From Zhengella sp020637775 (GTDB lineage Bacteria > Pseudomonadota > Alphaproteobacteria > Rhizobiales > Rhizobiaceae), in assembly GCF_041397485.1 (NCBI RefSeq), contig NZ_JAWKWO010000001.1:310001-374000 (forward strand): a DNA stretch of 64,000 bases, in the 5' to 3' direction. The notes below the pieces were generated by a model. It did not search any database and was not told the DNA's origin. It saw nothing but the letters and a program-made list of their open reading frames with translations. A program made the translations under genes and the position numbers. Within the stretch, counting starts at the first letter, position 1, and each line of letters opens with the position of its first letter. Shown piece after piece: positions 18,247-27,446 of the stretch.

Positions 18247-19458
18247 TCAACCGCCTTGCGCGCCATGGGCGGCCGCGAACAGCGTGACGGCGGAGACGAT
18301 GCTCCGGGCCGCCTTCTCGCGCCAGCGCGGATCGCGCATCAGCTTTTCATCCTTGCTGTTGGACAAATAGCCCAGTTCCAGCAGGACCGAAGGCATGTCA
18401 TGGGCCGTCAGAACCCGGAAGCCGGCGGAACGGTGGGGATTCTTGATCAATTCCACCTCGTCCGACAGTTCACCGACAAGCGTTCGCGCGAAGCGGACCG
18501 AAAAGGACTGGGTTTCGCGGCGGACAAGATCGAGCAGGATATCGGCCACCTCGGTGTCGCGTTCCGGCAGTTCCATCCCGGCAATGGCATCGGCAAGGTT
18601 CTCCGTCTCGGCAATGGCGGCTGCAACCTCGTCGGATGCCTTCTCGGAAAGCGTGTAGACCGTGGCGCCGCGCACATAACCGTAGCGGATGGTGTCGGCA
18701 TGGATGGAAACGAACAGGTCGGCCTCGTTCTGGCGGCCGATTCGCACCCGCTCGTCGAGGCGCAGGAACTCGTCACTGTCGCGCGTCATCACCACGCGGA
18801 ACCGCCCCGCCTCTTCGAGTTCCTTGCGCAGTTCAAGCGCGAAGGCCAGCGTGATGGTCTTTTCCTGCGTCCCATGCAGGCCTTCCGCGCCACCGTCGAT
18901 GCCGCCATGGCCGGGATCGAGCACGATGGTGAAGCGCCGGTCGCCATCGGCCCGGTTGGAGGCCAGCCGGTCGGCTTTCGGCGTGGAGCGCGCAGGCGCC
19001 TGCAAGGCGGGCTGGGCGGCGAGCGCAGCCTCGAATTCGGCCGGCGTTGCGCTGACGATATCGGCGACAAGGCGCCAGGTGCCATCGCGGGCCACCTTCT
19101 CCATCTCGAAACGCTCAACCCGAAAGGGTGTATCGAAACGCAGGATCATGCGCGCCCTGCCCTCGCCCAGGTCGCCGTAACGCAGCCCGGCCACCAGACC
19201 GGCCGGGGCGGTGCTTTCGTCGGAAAAGCGGAAACGGGTGTCGGGAAGGTCGATCACGAGGCGGTGCGGCTGGCGCAGCAGCGACCAACGCGGCGCCACC
19301 TCCCGGTCGAACCGGACGATAAGGCGAAGCCGGCTGTCATCGCCCACCATGGACAGGTCATAGGCCAGCAAAGGGTTTTCAGCGGCGGGCGCCGCACGCG
19401 CCGCCATTGCGGCAAGCACGGCCGCCAGCACCAGCACGGGCGCCAAGACGCGCAACAT
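18247..19458 (-). CDS. periplasmic N-acetylmuramoyl-L-alanine amidase (AmiC type)
   Basis: A 403-residue zinc amidase that removes peptide stems from murein, normally for daughter-cell separation. It has a signal peptide (about residues 1-25), an AMIN domain (about 30-135) for septal targeting, and an Amidase_3 domain starting at IVLDPGHGGIDGGAEG. A further histidine is in SIHADTIRYG and the terminal catalytic Glu in SVLLELGYLSN. I chose ATG 19458, which has AGGGA at the right distance; an ATG 60 nt upstream has no ribosome site. It lies upstream of the PBP1A gene on the same strand. Confidence 0.93.
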   Translation of the reverse strand: MLRVLAPVLVLAAVLAAMAARAAPAAENPLLAYDLSMVGDDSRLRLIVRFDREVAPRWSLLRQPHRLVIDLPDTRFRFSDESTAPAGLVAGLRYGDLGEGRARMILRFDTPFRVERFEMEKVARDGTWRLVADIVSATPAEFEAALAAQPALQAPARSTPKADRLASNRADGDRRFTIVLDPGHGGIDGGAEGLHGTQEKTITLAFALELRKELEEAGRFRVVMTRDSDEFLRLDERVRIGRQNEADLFVSIHADTIRYGYVRGATVYTLSEKASDEVAAAIAETENLADAIAGMELPERDTEVADILLDLVRRETQSFSVRFARTLVGELSDEVELIKNPHRSAGFRVLTAHDMPSVLLELGYLSNSKDEKLMRDPRWREKAARSIVSAVTLFAAAHGAQGG

Positions 19459-20072
19459 CCTGATCCCTGGCGATCGCCGCACCCTGCCGGCCTCCCGTCG
19501 TGCCCGTTGCCGATTCATCGAGTTTTGCTAACGCCATATGGTTAACCAAGCCTTGCTGCGCAATGAATACGGCAGTTTCACGTCGAGGGTTGCCACGAAG
19601 GGCGCCACGACATAAAAGCGGAACTGGAGCAGTCCCGGAATCTGGCGACGTCCAGGCACCTGTCCTCCGCCTCTGTTGCAGGCGCGGGACGAGGGCCGGC
19701 GAAACCGCCAGGGCAATGAAACGCCGCCGGCCGCGCTCCAGGAAGAATTTCTTCAAGGTCCCCGATGACCGGGGCCTTTGTGTGAGGAAGACGGCCGGGT
19801 CGGCTCAACCCGTGCCGATATTTCAAGAGCAAGGACGGGTGCGGCGCATGTCCGCATCCACAATGTAATGGACCGAAATGACACGGTGATGGCGTCAGAC
19901 GCACGATTTAAAGACCTCTCGAGTATCCGCGCTTCACATGCCGCGGACGAGGTTCTGCCTGCGTCGCCCGCCACTGTCAGGACGGCAATCAACAAATCAG
20001 GCAGACCACCCACCGGCCCGGCGGCCCCCAAGCGGCCCCCCGCCCGGTCTCGGTCTGTCCCAGGGACTTTCC
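19459..20072. other. long intergenic region between amidase and RNase E genes
   Basis: About 610 bases between two divergent starts. It should hold both promoters and a long RNase E leader; RNase E messages often have long 5' leaders used for autoregulation. I see a GGTTAACC palindrome at 19540-19547. There is also a hairpin with an internal mismatch near 19756-19780 (AAGG-CCCCG against CGGGG-CCTT). No convincing reading frame or RNA gene is visible. Confidence 0.5.
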
Positions 20073-23000
20073 ATGGCCAACAAAATGCTCATCGACGCCT
20101 CCCACCCGGAGGAAACGCGGGTGGTTGTCACCCGCGGTAACCGTATCGAAGAATTCGATTTCGAATCACAGGACAAGAAGCAACTCAAAGGCAATATCTA
20201 TCTGGCGCGCGTGACGCGGGTGGAGCCCTCGCTCCAGGCTGCCTTCGTCGAATATGGCGGCAACCGCCACGGCTTCCTTGCCTTCTCCGAAATCCATCCC
20301 GACTATTACCAGATTCCCGTCGCCGACCGGCAGGCCCTGCTGCGCGACGAGGCCGAGGCGGCGCGCCGCGAGGACGAGGACGAGGAAGACGAGCAGTCCG
20401 GCCGCAGCAACGCCCGGGGGCGCGGTCGGCGCCGGCGCGGACGCGGTTCCGACAAGGTCGCCAAGGCACGGGCGTCCGACGTCAAGAAGGATGATGGCGA
20501 GACGGAGGAGGATCCGGCCCAGGTTGCCGCGCTTGCAGCCAATGCCGATGCCAATGTCGTTTCCGAGGACACCGACCAGCCCGCGCCGCAATTCGGCGAT
20601 GCCGTGGACCTGCAGGAGCCGGACACGCACGGCGATGCGGCGGACCACGACGAAGACGGTGCCGACGCATCCGACGACGACGAGGACAATGACGGCGACG
20701 ACGCCCATGGCGAGGATGATGCCAATGGCGAGGGCGAAGAGGCCGGCGTGGAGATGGTCGGCGCCGAGGACGCCATGGACGAGGCCGCCTCGCGGCGGCG
20801 CGCCCCGCGCCGCAATTACAAGATCCAGGAGGTGATCAAGCGGCGCCAGATTCTTCTGGTGCAGGTGGTCAAGGAAGAGCGCGGCAACAAGGGCGCGGCG
20901 CTGACGACCTATCTGTCGCTGGCCGGTCGCTACTCGGTGCTGATGCCGAACACGGCACGCGGCGGCGGCATTTCGCGCAAGATCACCAACATGACCGACC
21001 GCAAGCGGCTCAAGGACATCGTCAAGGATCTCGAAGTGCCGGAAGGCATGGGCGTGATCCTGCGCACCGCCGGCGCCAACCGCACCAAGCCGGAAATCAA
21101 GCGCGATTACGAATACCTGATGCGCATGTGGGAACAGGTGCGCAACCTGACCCTGCAGTCCACCGCCCCTTCCCTCGTCTATGAGGAAGGCAGCCTGATC
21201 AAGCGGTCGGTGCGCGACCTCTACAACAAGGATATCGACGAGATCCTCGTCGCCGGCGATGGAGGCTATCGCGAGGCCAAGGATTTCATGCGCATGCTCA
21301 TGCCGAGCCATGCCAAGGTGGTGCAGCCCTATCGCGACCCCACGCCGATGTATGTGCGCTACGGGGTGGAGGCGCAGCTCGACCGCATGCTCCAGCCGCA
21401 GGTGACGCTGAAGTCCGGGGGCTACCTGATCATCAACCAGACCGAGGCGCTGGTCGCCATCGACGTCAACTCCGGGCGCTCCACCAAGGAACATTCGATC
21501 GAGGACACGGCGCTCCAGACAAACCTGGAGGCAGCGGAGGAAGTGGCGCGGCAATTGCGCCTGCGCGACATGGCGGGGCTGATCGTCATCGACTTCATCG
21601 ACATGGAGGAGAAGCGCAACAACCGTTCGGTGGAAAAGCGGCTCAAGGATTGCCTGCGCAACGACCGTGCCCGTATCCAGGTCGGGCGCATCTCGCCGTT
21701 CGGACTGCTGGAGATGTCGCGCCAGCGCATCCGTGCCTCCGTGCTTGAAAGCACGATGCAGACCTGCCCGCATTGCGGCGGCACCGGCCATGTGCGCTCC
21801 GATTCCTCGGTTGCGCTCTATGTGTTGCGCACCATCGAGGAATATCTGACGAAGGACGCGCGCAACAACATCACCGTGCGCACGCCAATTGCCACCGCGC
21901 TCTACATCCTCAACCAGAAGCGCGCCAACCTCATGGACCTGGAATCGCGTTTCGGGCTTACCGTCACCGTCGAGGGCGACGATACGGTGGGCATGAAACT
22001 GGTGGAGATCGACCGCGGATCGGCCGCCGCCGGCACCCCGAGCGCGCCGGTGCCTGCGCTGGCGCCCGACCTTTCGGAGGAAGACGCCGTCGACGAGGCG
22101 CTTGCGGAGGAAACGGCGCCAGAGGCGGAAGAGACCGGCGAGAAGGATGACGATGGCGGCCGCAAGACGCGCCGCCGGCGGCGGCGCCGGCGTGGCGGTC
22201 GCGACCGCGATGGCGATACGCAGCAGGCCGAAGGCGATGACGCGGACGCCGATGGCGACGACGGCACGGAAGCCGGCGATGGCGAGGCGGCGGACGCCTC
22301 GGGCGAGGATGCCGGCGACGAGGACGAGGGCGAGCGCAAGAAGCGGCGCAGGGGCAAGCGTGGCGGACGCCGCAACCGCCGCGATTCGCAAGAAGCGGAA
22401 ACCACCGAGAGTGACAGCGAGGGCGTTTTAGCCGAGCCTGAGACCGGGGACGCGCCTGCGCAAGCGGAAACCCGAGCCGGGGCCGAAGGCGAAACCGGGG
22501 ACGGCGAGGCCGTGGAAGCTGTCGACGCCGAGGCTGCGGCAGCGGTCGAAGGCGCAGCGGCAAGCGCCGAGACCACGCCGGAAGCCGCGCCGGAAGAGGC
22601 GCCGGCCAAGCCGAAACGCCGCAGCCGCGCCAAGAAGGCAAAGACCGAGGAAGCCGGCGACGCGGACAGCAAGGCCGCCGAAGCCGCAGCCGAGGAAAAG
22701 CCGAAGCCGAAGCGGCGGTCGCGCAAGAAGGCCGATGCCGAGCCCAAGGCTGCTGACGAAGCCACGGCGGAGGTTTCTCCATCCGTGGAGGCGGCAGCCG
22801 AGATGGCCACGGCCGCCCGGAGCGATGACGCCGCGCAGCCGGAAGCAAAGGGCGAAGACGCGGAAGGCGGCAAGGATACGCCGCAAGCCGACGCCGATGA
22901 CGCATCCGGGACCAGCGCCGACGGCGTCAGCGAAACGGAAGCGGAAACCACGACCGGGGAAGCGGCAGAGGCTGCCGGAGACGATGCCGCGGCAGCAGAC

Positions 23001-23117
23001 CGCTCTGCCCGCACGGCTCCCGTCGCCTCGGAACCGGTGGTCACGTCGGCCAATCAGGAGAGCGGTGAAACCAAGCCGCGCAAGGCCGGCTGGTGGCAGC
23101 GCAAGGGCTTCTTCTGA
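20073..23117 (+). CDS. rne: ribonuclease E, with acidic insert and PNPase-binding tail
   Basis: The endonuclease core of the RNA degradosome (1014 residues). The S1 domain starts near residue 37 and is split by a long, very acidic insert (about 93-245), as in other alphaproteobacterial RNase E. The catalytic aspartates are Asp464 (AIDVNSGRST) and one in the DFIDMEEK segment starting at Asp507. The zinc-link is CPHC at 565-568. The C-terminal third is low-complexity, with alternating acidic and Arg/Lys-rich blocks. It ends in KAGWWQRKGFF; a GWW peptide at the end of Caulobacter RNase E binds PNPase. The start at 20073 is the conserved MANKMLIDA. Confidence 0.96.
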   Translation: MANKMLIDASHPEETRVVVTRGNRIEEFDFESQDKKQLKGNIYLARVTRVEPSLQAAFVEYGGNRHGFLAFSEIHPDYYQIPVADRQALLRDEAEAARREDEDEEDEQSGRSNARGRGRRRRGRGSDKVAKARASDVKKDDGETEEDPAQVAALAANADANVVSEDTDQPAPQFGDAVDLQEPDTHGDAADHDEDGADASDDDEDNDGDDAHGEDDANGEGEEAGVEMVGAEDAMDEAASRRRAPRRNYKIQEVIKRRQILLVQVVKEERGNKGAALTTYLSLAGRYSVLMPNTARGGGISRKITNMTDRKRLKDIVKDLEVPEGMGVILRTAGANRTKPEIKRDYEYLMRMWEQVRNLTLQSTAPSLVYEEGSLIKRSVRDLYNKDIDEILVAGDGGYREAKDFMRMLMPSHAKVVQPYRDPTPMYVRYGVEAQLDRMLQPQVTLKSGGYLIINQTEALVAIDVNSGRSTKEHSIEDTALQTNLEAAEEVARQLRLRDMAGLIVIDFIDMEEKRNNRSVEKRLKDCLRNDRARIQVGRISPFGLLEMSRQRIRASVLESTMQTCPHCGGTGHVRSDSSVALYVLRTIEEYLTKDARNNITVRTPIATALYILNQKRANLMDLESRFGLTVTVEGDDTVGMKLVEIDRGSAAAGTPSAPVPALAPDLSEEDAVDEALAEETAPEAEETGEKDDDGGRKTRRRRRRRRGGRDRDGDTQQAEGDDADADGDDGTEAGDGEAADASGEDAGDEDEGERKKRRRGKRGGRRNRRDSQEAETTESDSEGVLAEPETGDAPAQAETRAGAEGETGDGEAVEAVDAEAAAAVEGAAASAETTPEAAPEEAPAKPKRRSRAKKAKTEEAGDADSKAAEAAAEEKPKPKRRSRKKADAEPKAADEATAEVSPSVEAAAEMATAARSDDAAQPEAKGEDAEGGKDTPQADADDASGTSADGVSETEAETTTGEAAEAAGDDAAAADRSARTAPVASEPVVTSANQESGETKPRKAGWWQRKGFF

Positions 23118-23148
23118 GAACCTTCGGCGCAAGCGCAATTAGCAAAGG

Positions 23149-23176
23149 AAAAGCCCGGTTTTCACCGGGCTTTTTC
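23149..23176. terminator. bidirectional intrinsic terminator between rne and the aminotransferase gene
   Basis: AAGCCCGGT and ACCGGGCTT form a 9-bp stem with a TTTC loop, with a T run on the plus strand and TTTTCC on the minus strand. It lies between convergent genes and fits both. Confidence 0.9.
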
Positions 23177-23227
23177 ATGTCTTGCCAAAGCAAGGGAATG
23201 GTCCCCGCCGCGGCGGTTTTACCGCCT

Positions 23228-24382
23228 TCAGAACCGCGCCAGCCAGCGCTCCAGGCGGCTCACCGCTTCCGACATGTCGCCGGGCGTACCGGCATAGGAA
23301 AAACGCATCGTGCGCGGCCCCTGGACCGGATCGAAATCGAGGCCCGGGGTGGCCGCCACATGGGCCTCCTCCAGCATACGGCGCGCAAAATCCATGGAAT
23401 CGTTGGTGTAGCGGGTGACGTCGCAATAGGCATAGAAGGCACCGTCCATGGGCGCGGCCAGGGGCAGGCCAAGGCGCGGCAGGGCCTCCATCAGGAGCGC
23501 GCGGCTCCGGGCGTAGCGGTCCTTGACCAGTTCCAGTTCCGCGGACGCATTGAAGGCTTCCACGGCCGCGACCTGCGATAGCTCGGGCGCCGAGATGTAG
23601 AGGCTCTGGGCGATGCGCTCGATGGGCCGCACCAGGGCTTCGGGCAGCACCATCCAGCCGATCCGCCAACCGGTCATGCAATAGTATTTCGAGAAGGAAT
23701 TGATGACCGTGATGTCGCTGTCGAGCGCCAGCGCCGTCGTGTCGGGTCCGGAGAAGTTGAGCCTGTGGTAGATCTCGTCCGAAATGAGCGCGATCCCCAG
23801 ATCGCGTGCCGTGGCAGCGATGGCCTTCAGTTCAGGGTCCGGAATGACGGCCCCGGTCGGATTGGCGGGGCTGGCAAACAGCACGCCGGCCAGCGGCGCC
23901 TCGCGGTGGGCCGCTTCCACCTGAGCCGCCTTCAGGTAGCCATCCGGATCAAGGGGAATCTCGACGACATCCAGACCCAGCGCCTTCAGGATGTTGCGAT
24001 AGGCCGGATAGCCGGGCGCGGTGATCGCCACCCTATCTCCGGTATCGAACATGGCCAGGAAGGCCAGATTGAAGGCGGCCGAAGACCCGGTGGTGACCGC
24101 TATGCGCTCCGGTGAAACGGAAACGCCGTAGTGATCCCGGTAGTGGGCGGCGATCGCCTGGCGCAGCGGCAACAGGCCAAGCGCATCGGTATAGCCGATG
24201 CGGCCTTGTAAGAGGGCCTTTGCCGCGGCATCGCGGACGCAGCGCGGAGCCGGATCCCCGGGCTGGCCGACGGCCATGGAAATCACCGGCACACCGCGCG
24301 CCTTCATGCGGTTGGCCGCCGCCAGCACATCCATTGCGTGGAAGGGTTCCACCTCGCTGCGCCTTGAAATGCGTGTCGTCAT
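23228..24382 (-). CDS. class I/II PLP-dependent aminotransferase
   Basis: A 384-residue fold-type I aminotransferase of the aspartate aminotransferase superfamily. Visible motifs are ISMAVGQPGDPAP near the start, YTDALGLLPLR, SPANPTGAV with the substrate-contacting Asn, ISDEIYHRL, and the PLP lysine in NSFSKYYCMTGWRIGW. The conserved C-terminal Arg is in TMRFSYAG. The substrate cannot be read from the sequence. The start at 24382 is preferred because GGGAG lies 10 nt before it; ATG 24391 is an alternative. It stands alone, divergent from the protease gene. Confidence 0.9.
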   Translation of the reverse strand: MTTRISRRSEVEPFHAMDVLAAANRMKARGVPVISMAVGQPGDPAPRCVRDAAAKALLQGRIGYTDALGLLPLRQAIAAHYRDHYGVSVSPERIAVTTGSSAAFNLAFLAMFDTGDRVAITAPGYPAYRNILKALGLDVVEIPLDPDGYLKAAQVEAAHREAPLAGVLFASPANPTGAVIPDPELKAIAATARDLGIALISDEIYHRLNFSGPDTTALALDSDITVINSFSKYYCMTGWRIGWMVLPEALVRPIERIAQSLYISAPELSQVAAVEAFNASAELELVKDRYARSRALLMEALPRLGLPLAAPMDGAFYAYCDVTRYTNDSMDFARRMLEEAHVAATPGLDFDPVQGPRTMRFSYAGTPGDMSEAVSRLERWLARF

Positions 24383-24547
24383 GCCTTCCATACTCCCGCC
24401 ATCAACGCCTTTGGGCATTCGGCGCGTGACATCGCGCCGTCTTGCATGGCCGCACAAATGCCCGATTGATGTGGCGATCACAAGTTGATGAACTGGATTG
24501 GACGCGGGTTTTCAGCCCGGTGGCAGTCGGGTAGCACTAGGGACGAG

Positions 24548-25945
24548 ATGACCGCAACGACACCGAGCACCATGTTTCGCCGAATCACGCTGAAAGCAAC
24601 GGCCCTGCTGGCAGCCATGGCCATCGCCGCCACACAGGTCGTCACGCCGGCCGCAGCGCGCAGCCGGGTGCCCATCGTGCGGGATGCGGAAATCGAAGCG
24701 CTGGTGCGCGACTATGCCCGCCCCATCCTGAAAGCGGCCGGCCTTGCGCGAACGGGCGTGGAAGTCGTTCTCGTCAATGACGGTTCCTTCAACGCGTTTG
24801 TCGCCGGCCGGCGCCTTTTCCTCAATACCGGGGCTCTGATGATCGCGGAAACCCCCAACGAGATCATCGGCGTGATCGCGCATGAGGCCGGGCATATCGC
24901 CGGCGGCCACCAGGAGCGCCTTCGCCAGCAGATCGAACGGGCACAGACGCTGGCCATTGTCGGCTCCCTGCTCGGCATCGGCGCGATGGCGGCAGGCGCG
25001 GCGACGAACAGCCGCGGGCTTGCGGGCGCGGGCAGCGGCATTGCCATGGGCTCCGGCGAGTTCGCGCGGCGCGGCCTGCTCGCCTATCAGCGCGGCGAGG
25101 AAGCCACGGCAGACCGGTCGGCAATCGACTACCTCAATGCCACGGGCCAGTCGGCCAGGGGCATGATCAGGACGTTCGAGCGTTTTGCCGGCGCCCTCTC
25201 GCTGACCGGCTCGCGCATCGACCCCTATCTTGCCAGCCACCCCATGCCGCGTGACCGTATTGCGCTGCTGGAAGAACTGGCCAGAAAGAGCAAATACTGG
25301 AATCGCGCGGATCCGGCTGAACTTCAGGAGCGCCACGACATGGCGCGCGTGAAGATCGCCGCATACACGGAAGGCCCCGGTGCCGTGTCCCGCATTTCCC
25401 GCTCGCTGCGCGCGCAGATCGCCGCGGAATACGGCCTGGCCCTCAACACCTATCTCAACGGCAATCCGCGCACGGCGGTGCAGCGCGCCGAGGCGCTGGT
25501 TCAGAAAAGGCCGCGCAACGCCTATTTTCGCGAATTGCTCGGCGATGCCCTGATGAAAGCGAACCGGCCGTCGGAAGCCGCATCGGCCTATGGAACGGCC
25601 GCCAGGCTCGGCGGCGATTCGCCGCTGCTGCTGATCGCGCGCGGACAGGCGCTGATCGCCACTGGCCGGCGCGATTCCATGCGCGAGGCGGTCAACATGA
25701 TCCGAAAGGGACTGGCTGTCGATCCGGCCAATGCCGGCGCCTACCGCTTCCTTGCCCAGGCGCATGGCGCGCTTGGTGAGATCGGCGAGGCGGAACTGGC
25801 GTCCGCGGAAGGCAACTTTCATGCGGGAAACATCCGCGATGCGCGCATATTCGCCGCCCGCGCACAGCAGAAGTTGAAGCCGGGCTCGCCGGCCTGGCAG
25901 CGTGCGCAGGACATTCTTGACATGCCGCGCGGCAAAAAGAACTGA
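24548..25945 (+). CDS. periplasmic M48 metalloprotease with TPR repeats (BepA-like)
   Basis: A 465-residue zinc protease with an N-terminal signal peptide (about 1-37) and an M48 domain. The zinc motif is HEAGH in GVIAHEAGHIAGGH, with the third ligand Glu in EEATADRSAIDYL. TPR-type helices follow (about 290-450). This is the architecture of BepA/YfgC, which handles outer-membrane protein assembly and quality control. The start at 24548 follows AGGGA with good spacing. The DsbA-like gene follows 48 nt later on the same strand, so the two may act together on envelope proteins. Confidence 0.9.
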   Translation: MTATTPSTMFRRITLKATALLAAMAIAATQVVTPAAARSRVPIVRDAEIEALVRDYARPILKAAGLARTGVEVVLVNDGSFNAFVAGRRLFLNTGALMIAETPNEIIGVIAHEAGHIAGGHQERLRQQIERAQTLAIVGSLLGIGAMAAGAATNSRGLAGAGSGIAMGSGEFARRGLLAYQRGEEATADRSAIDYLNATGQSARGMIRTFERFAGALSLTGSRIDPYLASHPMPRDRIALLEELARKSKYWNRADPAELQERHDMARVKIAAYTEGPGAVSRISRSLRAQIAAEYGLALNTYLNGNPRTAVQRAEALVQKRPRNAYFRELLGDALMKANRPSEAASAYGTAARLGGDSPLLLIARGQALIATGRRDSMREAVNMIRKGLAVDPANAGAYRFLAQAHGALGEIGEAELASAEGNFHAGNIRDARIFAARAQQKLKPGSPAWQRAQDILDMPRGKKN

Positions 25946-25993
25946 CAGACATCCGGGCCTGCCAGGCCCATTCAGGACAAGGAAACGAAAGAC

Positions 25994-26782
25994 ATGATCG
26001 CATCCGCCCTACCCCGCACCCTGGTTCACGCGCTTGCCGTGGCCGGCGTTGCCCTTTCCGTCGCGCTTCCGGTGCGGGCCGTGGCCGAGGAGATGACGAT
26101 CTCGGATGCCAACCGCAAGGAGATCGAAACGATCATTCGCGCCTATCTGCTGGAAAACCCTGAGGTGCTGCTGGAGGCGCAGCAGGCCCTGGAGGACAAG
26201 CAGGCGGCCGAACAGCGCGACCAGCAACGCGCGGTGATTGGCGCCGCATCCGGCGACCTGTTCGATTCCGAACATGACGGACTGGTGGGAAATCCCCAGG
26301 GCTCGGTCACGATCGTGGAGTTCTTCGACTACAATTGCGGCTATTGCAAACGGGCGCTCGACGACATGCAGGCCATGGTGGAGGCCGACAAGGACCTGCG
26401 CTTCGTGCTCAAGGAATTCCCGATCCTCGGCGAGGATTCGCAGAAGGCGCATGTCGTGTCGCAGGCGCTGATCACCATCGCCCCGGAAAAGTACCCGGAA
26501 TTTCACCAGCAGCTCCTGGGATCGCGCGGGCGGGCCACGGAAGACAAGGCCATCGAGATCGCCACCGGCCTGGGCGTTGACGAGGCGGCGCTGCGCAAGG
26601 CCATGAAGGACCCGCAGATCATCGCCACCTTCCGCAAGACCTACGATCTGGCCAACAAGCTGTCGATCACCGGCACACCGTCCTATGTGGTGGGCGACGA
26701 GGTGGTCTTCGGCGCACTTGGCCACGACGTGCTGTCGGCAAAGGTGGAAAACCTGCGCGCCTGCAACAGCACGGAGTGCTGA
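25994..26782 (+). CDS. periplasmic DsbA-family thiol oxidoreductase
   Basis: A 262-residue secreted thioredoxin-fold protein. A signal peptide (about 1-31) is followed by a helical N-terminal extension (35-78). The DsbA fold has the active site CGYC in FFDYNCGYCKRA and the cis-proline loop TGTPSYVVG. The C-terminus carries one more cysteine pair (RACNSTEC). The helical extension resembles the ScsC/Com1-type group, which oligomerises through it. It likely forms or isomerises disulfides in the periplasm, downstream of the BepA-like protease gene. Confidence 0.9.
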   Translation: MIASALPRTLVHALAVAGVALSVALPVRAVAEEMTISDANRKEIETIIRAYLLENPEVLLEAQQALEDKQAAEQRDQQRAVIGAASGDLFDSEHDGLVGNPQGSVTIVEFFDYNCGYCKRALDDMQAMVEADKDLRFVLKEFPILGEDSQKAHVVSQALITIAPEKYPEFHQQLLGSRGRATEDKAIEIATGLGVDEAALRKAMKDPQIIATFRKTYDLANKLSITGTPSYVVGDEVVFGALGHDVLSAKVENLRACNSTEC

Positions 26783-26978
26783 CAGGCTCTCTTCGGCCAA
26801 ACGCCTGTGGAGAAGAAAACTTGCCGCTTGCGGTCTTTTCGCGCGCGGCTATCCGCTTTATAGAGACGCTCGGCCCTCCGCCGGCGTCCGGGAATTCGCG
26901 ATGGCCGGCCGGCGGCAGGACGCAGACAGTTGGCGCGCCGCGCGGCTGGCTGACACGTTTCAAGAAGGACACTAGCGC

Positions 26979-27440
26979 ATGGCTTCCAAATCCTCCGGCA
27001 TCGACAAGCAGCTCATCCGCGATCTTGCAGAGATCCTGAACGACACGAACCTGTCGGAGATCGAGGTCGAGCAGGACGATTTGCGCGTGCGCGTGTCGCG
27101 CCAGATTGCCGCCGCGCCGGCCATTCACGTGCCCGCGCCGGCACCTGCCGCGGCGCCGGCACAGGCTGCCCCGGCGGCGGCAGCGCCGGACAAGCCGGCA
27201 GACAACAAGAACGCCGTTCCTTCCCCGATGGTCGGAACCGTCTACATGGCGCCGGCCCCTGGAGCCAAGGCGTTCATCGAGGTTGGACAGACCGTGAAAC
27301 AGGGGCAGACCCTGCTCATCGTGGAAGCGATGAAGACGATGAACCAGATCCCCTCGCCGCGCTCGGGTACCGTCACCGCCATCCTGGTGGAAGATTCGCA
27401 GCCGGTCGAGTTCGGCGAGCCGCTCGTCATCATCGAGTAA
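26979..27440 (+). CDS. accB: acetyl-CoA carboxylase biotin carboxyl carrier protein
   Basis: The biotin carrier of acetyl-CoA carboxylase, the first step of fatty-acid synthesis. The 153-residue protein has an N-terminal helical part, an Ala/Pro-rich linker (about 45-75) and a biotinyl domain with the target Lys119 in EAMKTMNQ. The start at 26979 has AAGGA upstream. accC follows after 6 nt. In many Rhizobiales aroQ lies directly upstream; here that place holds only 196 non-coding bases. Confidence 0.96.
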   Translation: MASKSSGIDKQLIRDLAEILNDTNLSEIEVEQDDLRVRVSRQIAAAPAIHVPAPAPAAAPAQAAPAAAAPDKPADNKNAVPSPMVGTVYMAPAPGAKAFIEVGQTVKQGQTLLIVEAMKTMNQIPSPRSGTVTAILVEDSQPVEFGEPLVIIE

Positions 27441-27446
27441 GCGCCC

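Noticed and set aside
20166..22391. Minus-strand frame of 741 codons opposite rne
   Set aside because: Antisense shadow; its hydrophobic look comes from the reverse complement of Glu, Asp and Lys codons.
22020..23060. Repeated Glu/Ala/Lys-rich blocks in the rne C-terminus as a DNA tandem repeat
   Set aside because: The bases show no fixed period; this is low-complexity protein sequence typical of the RNase E tail.
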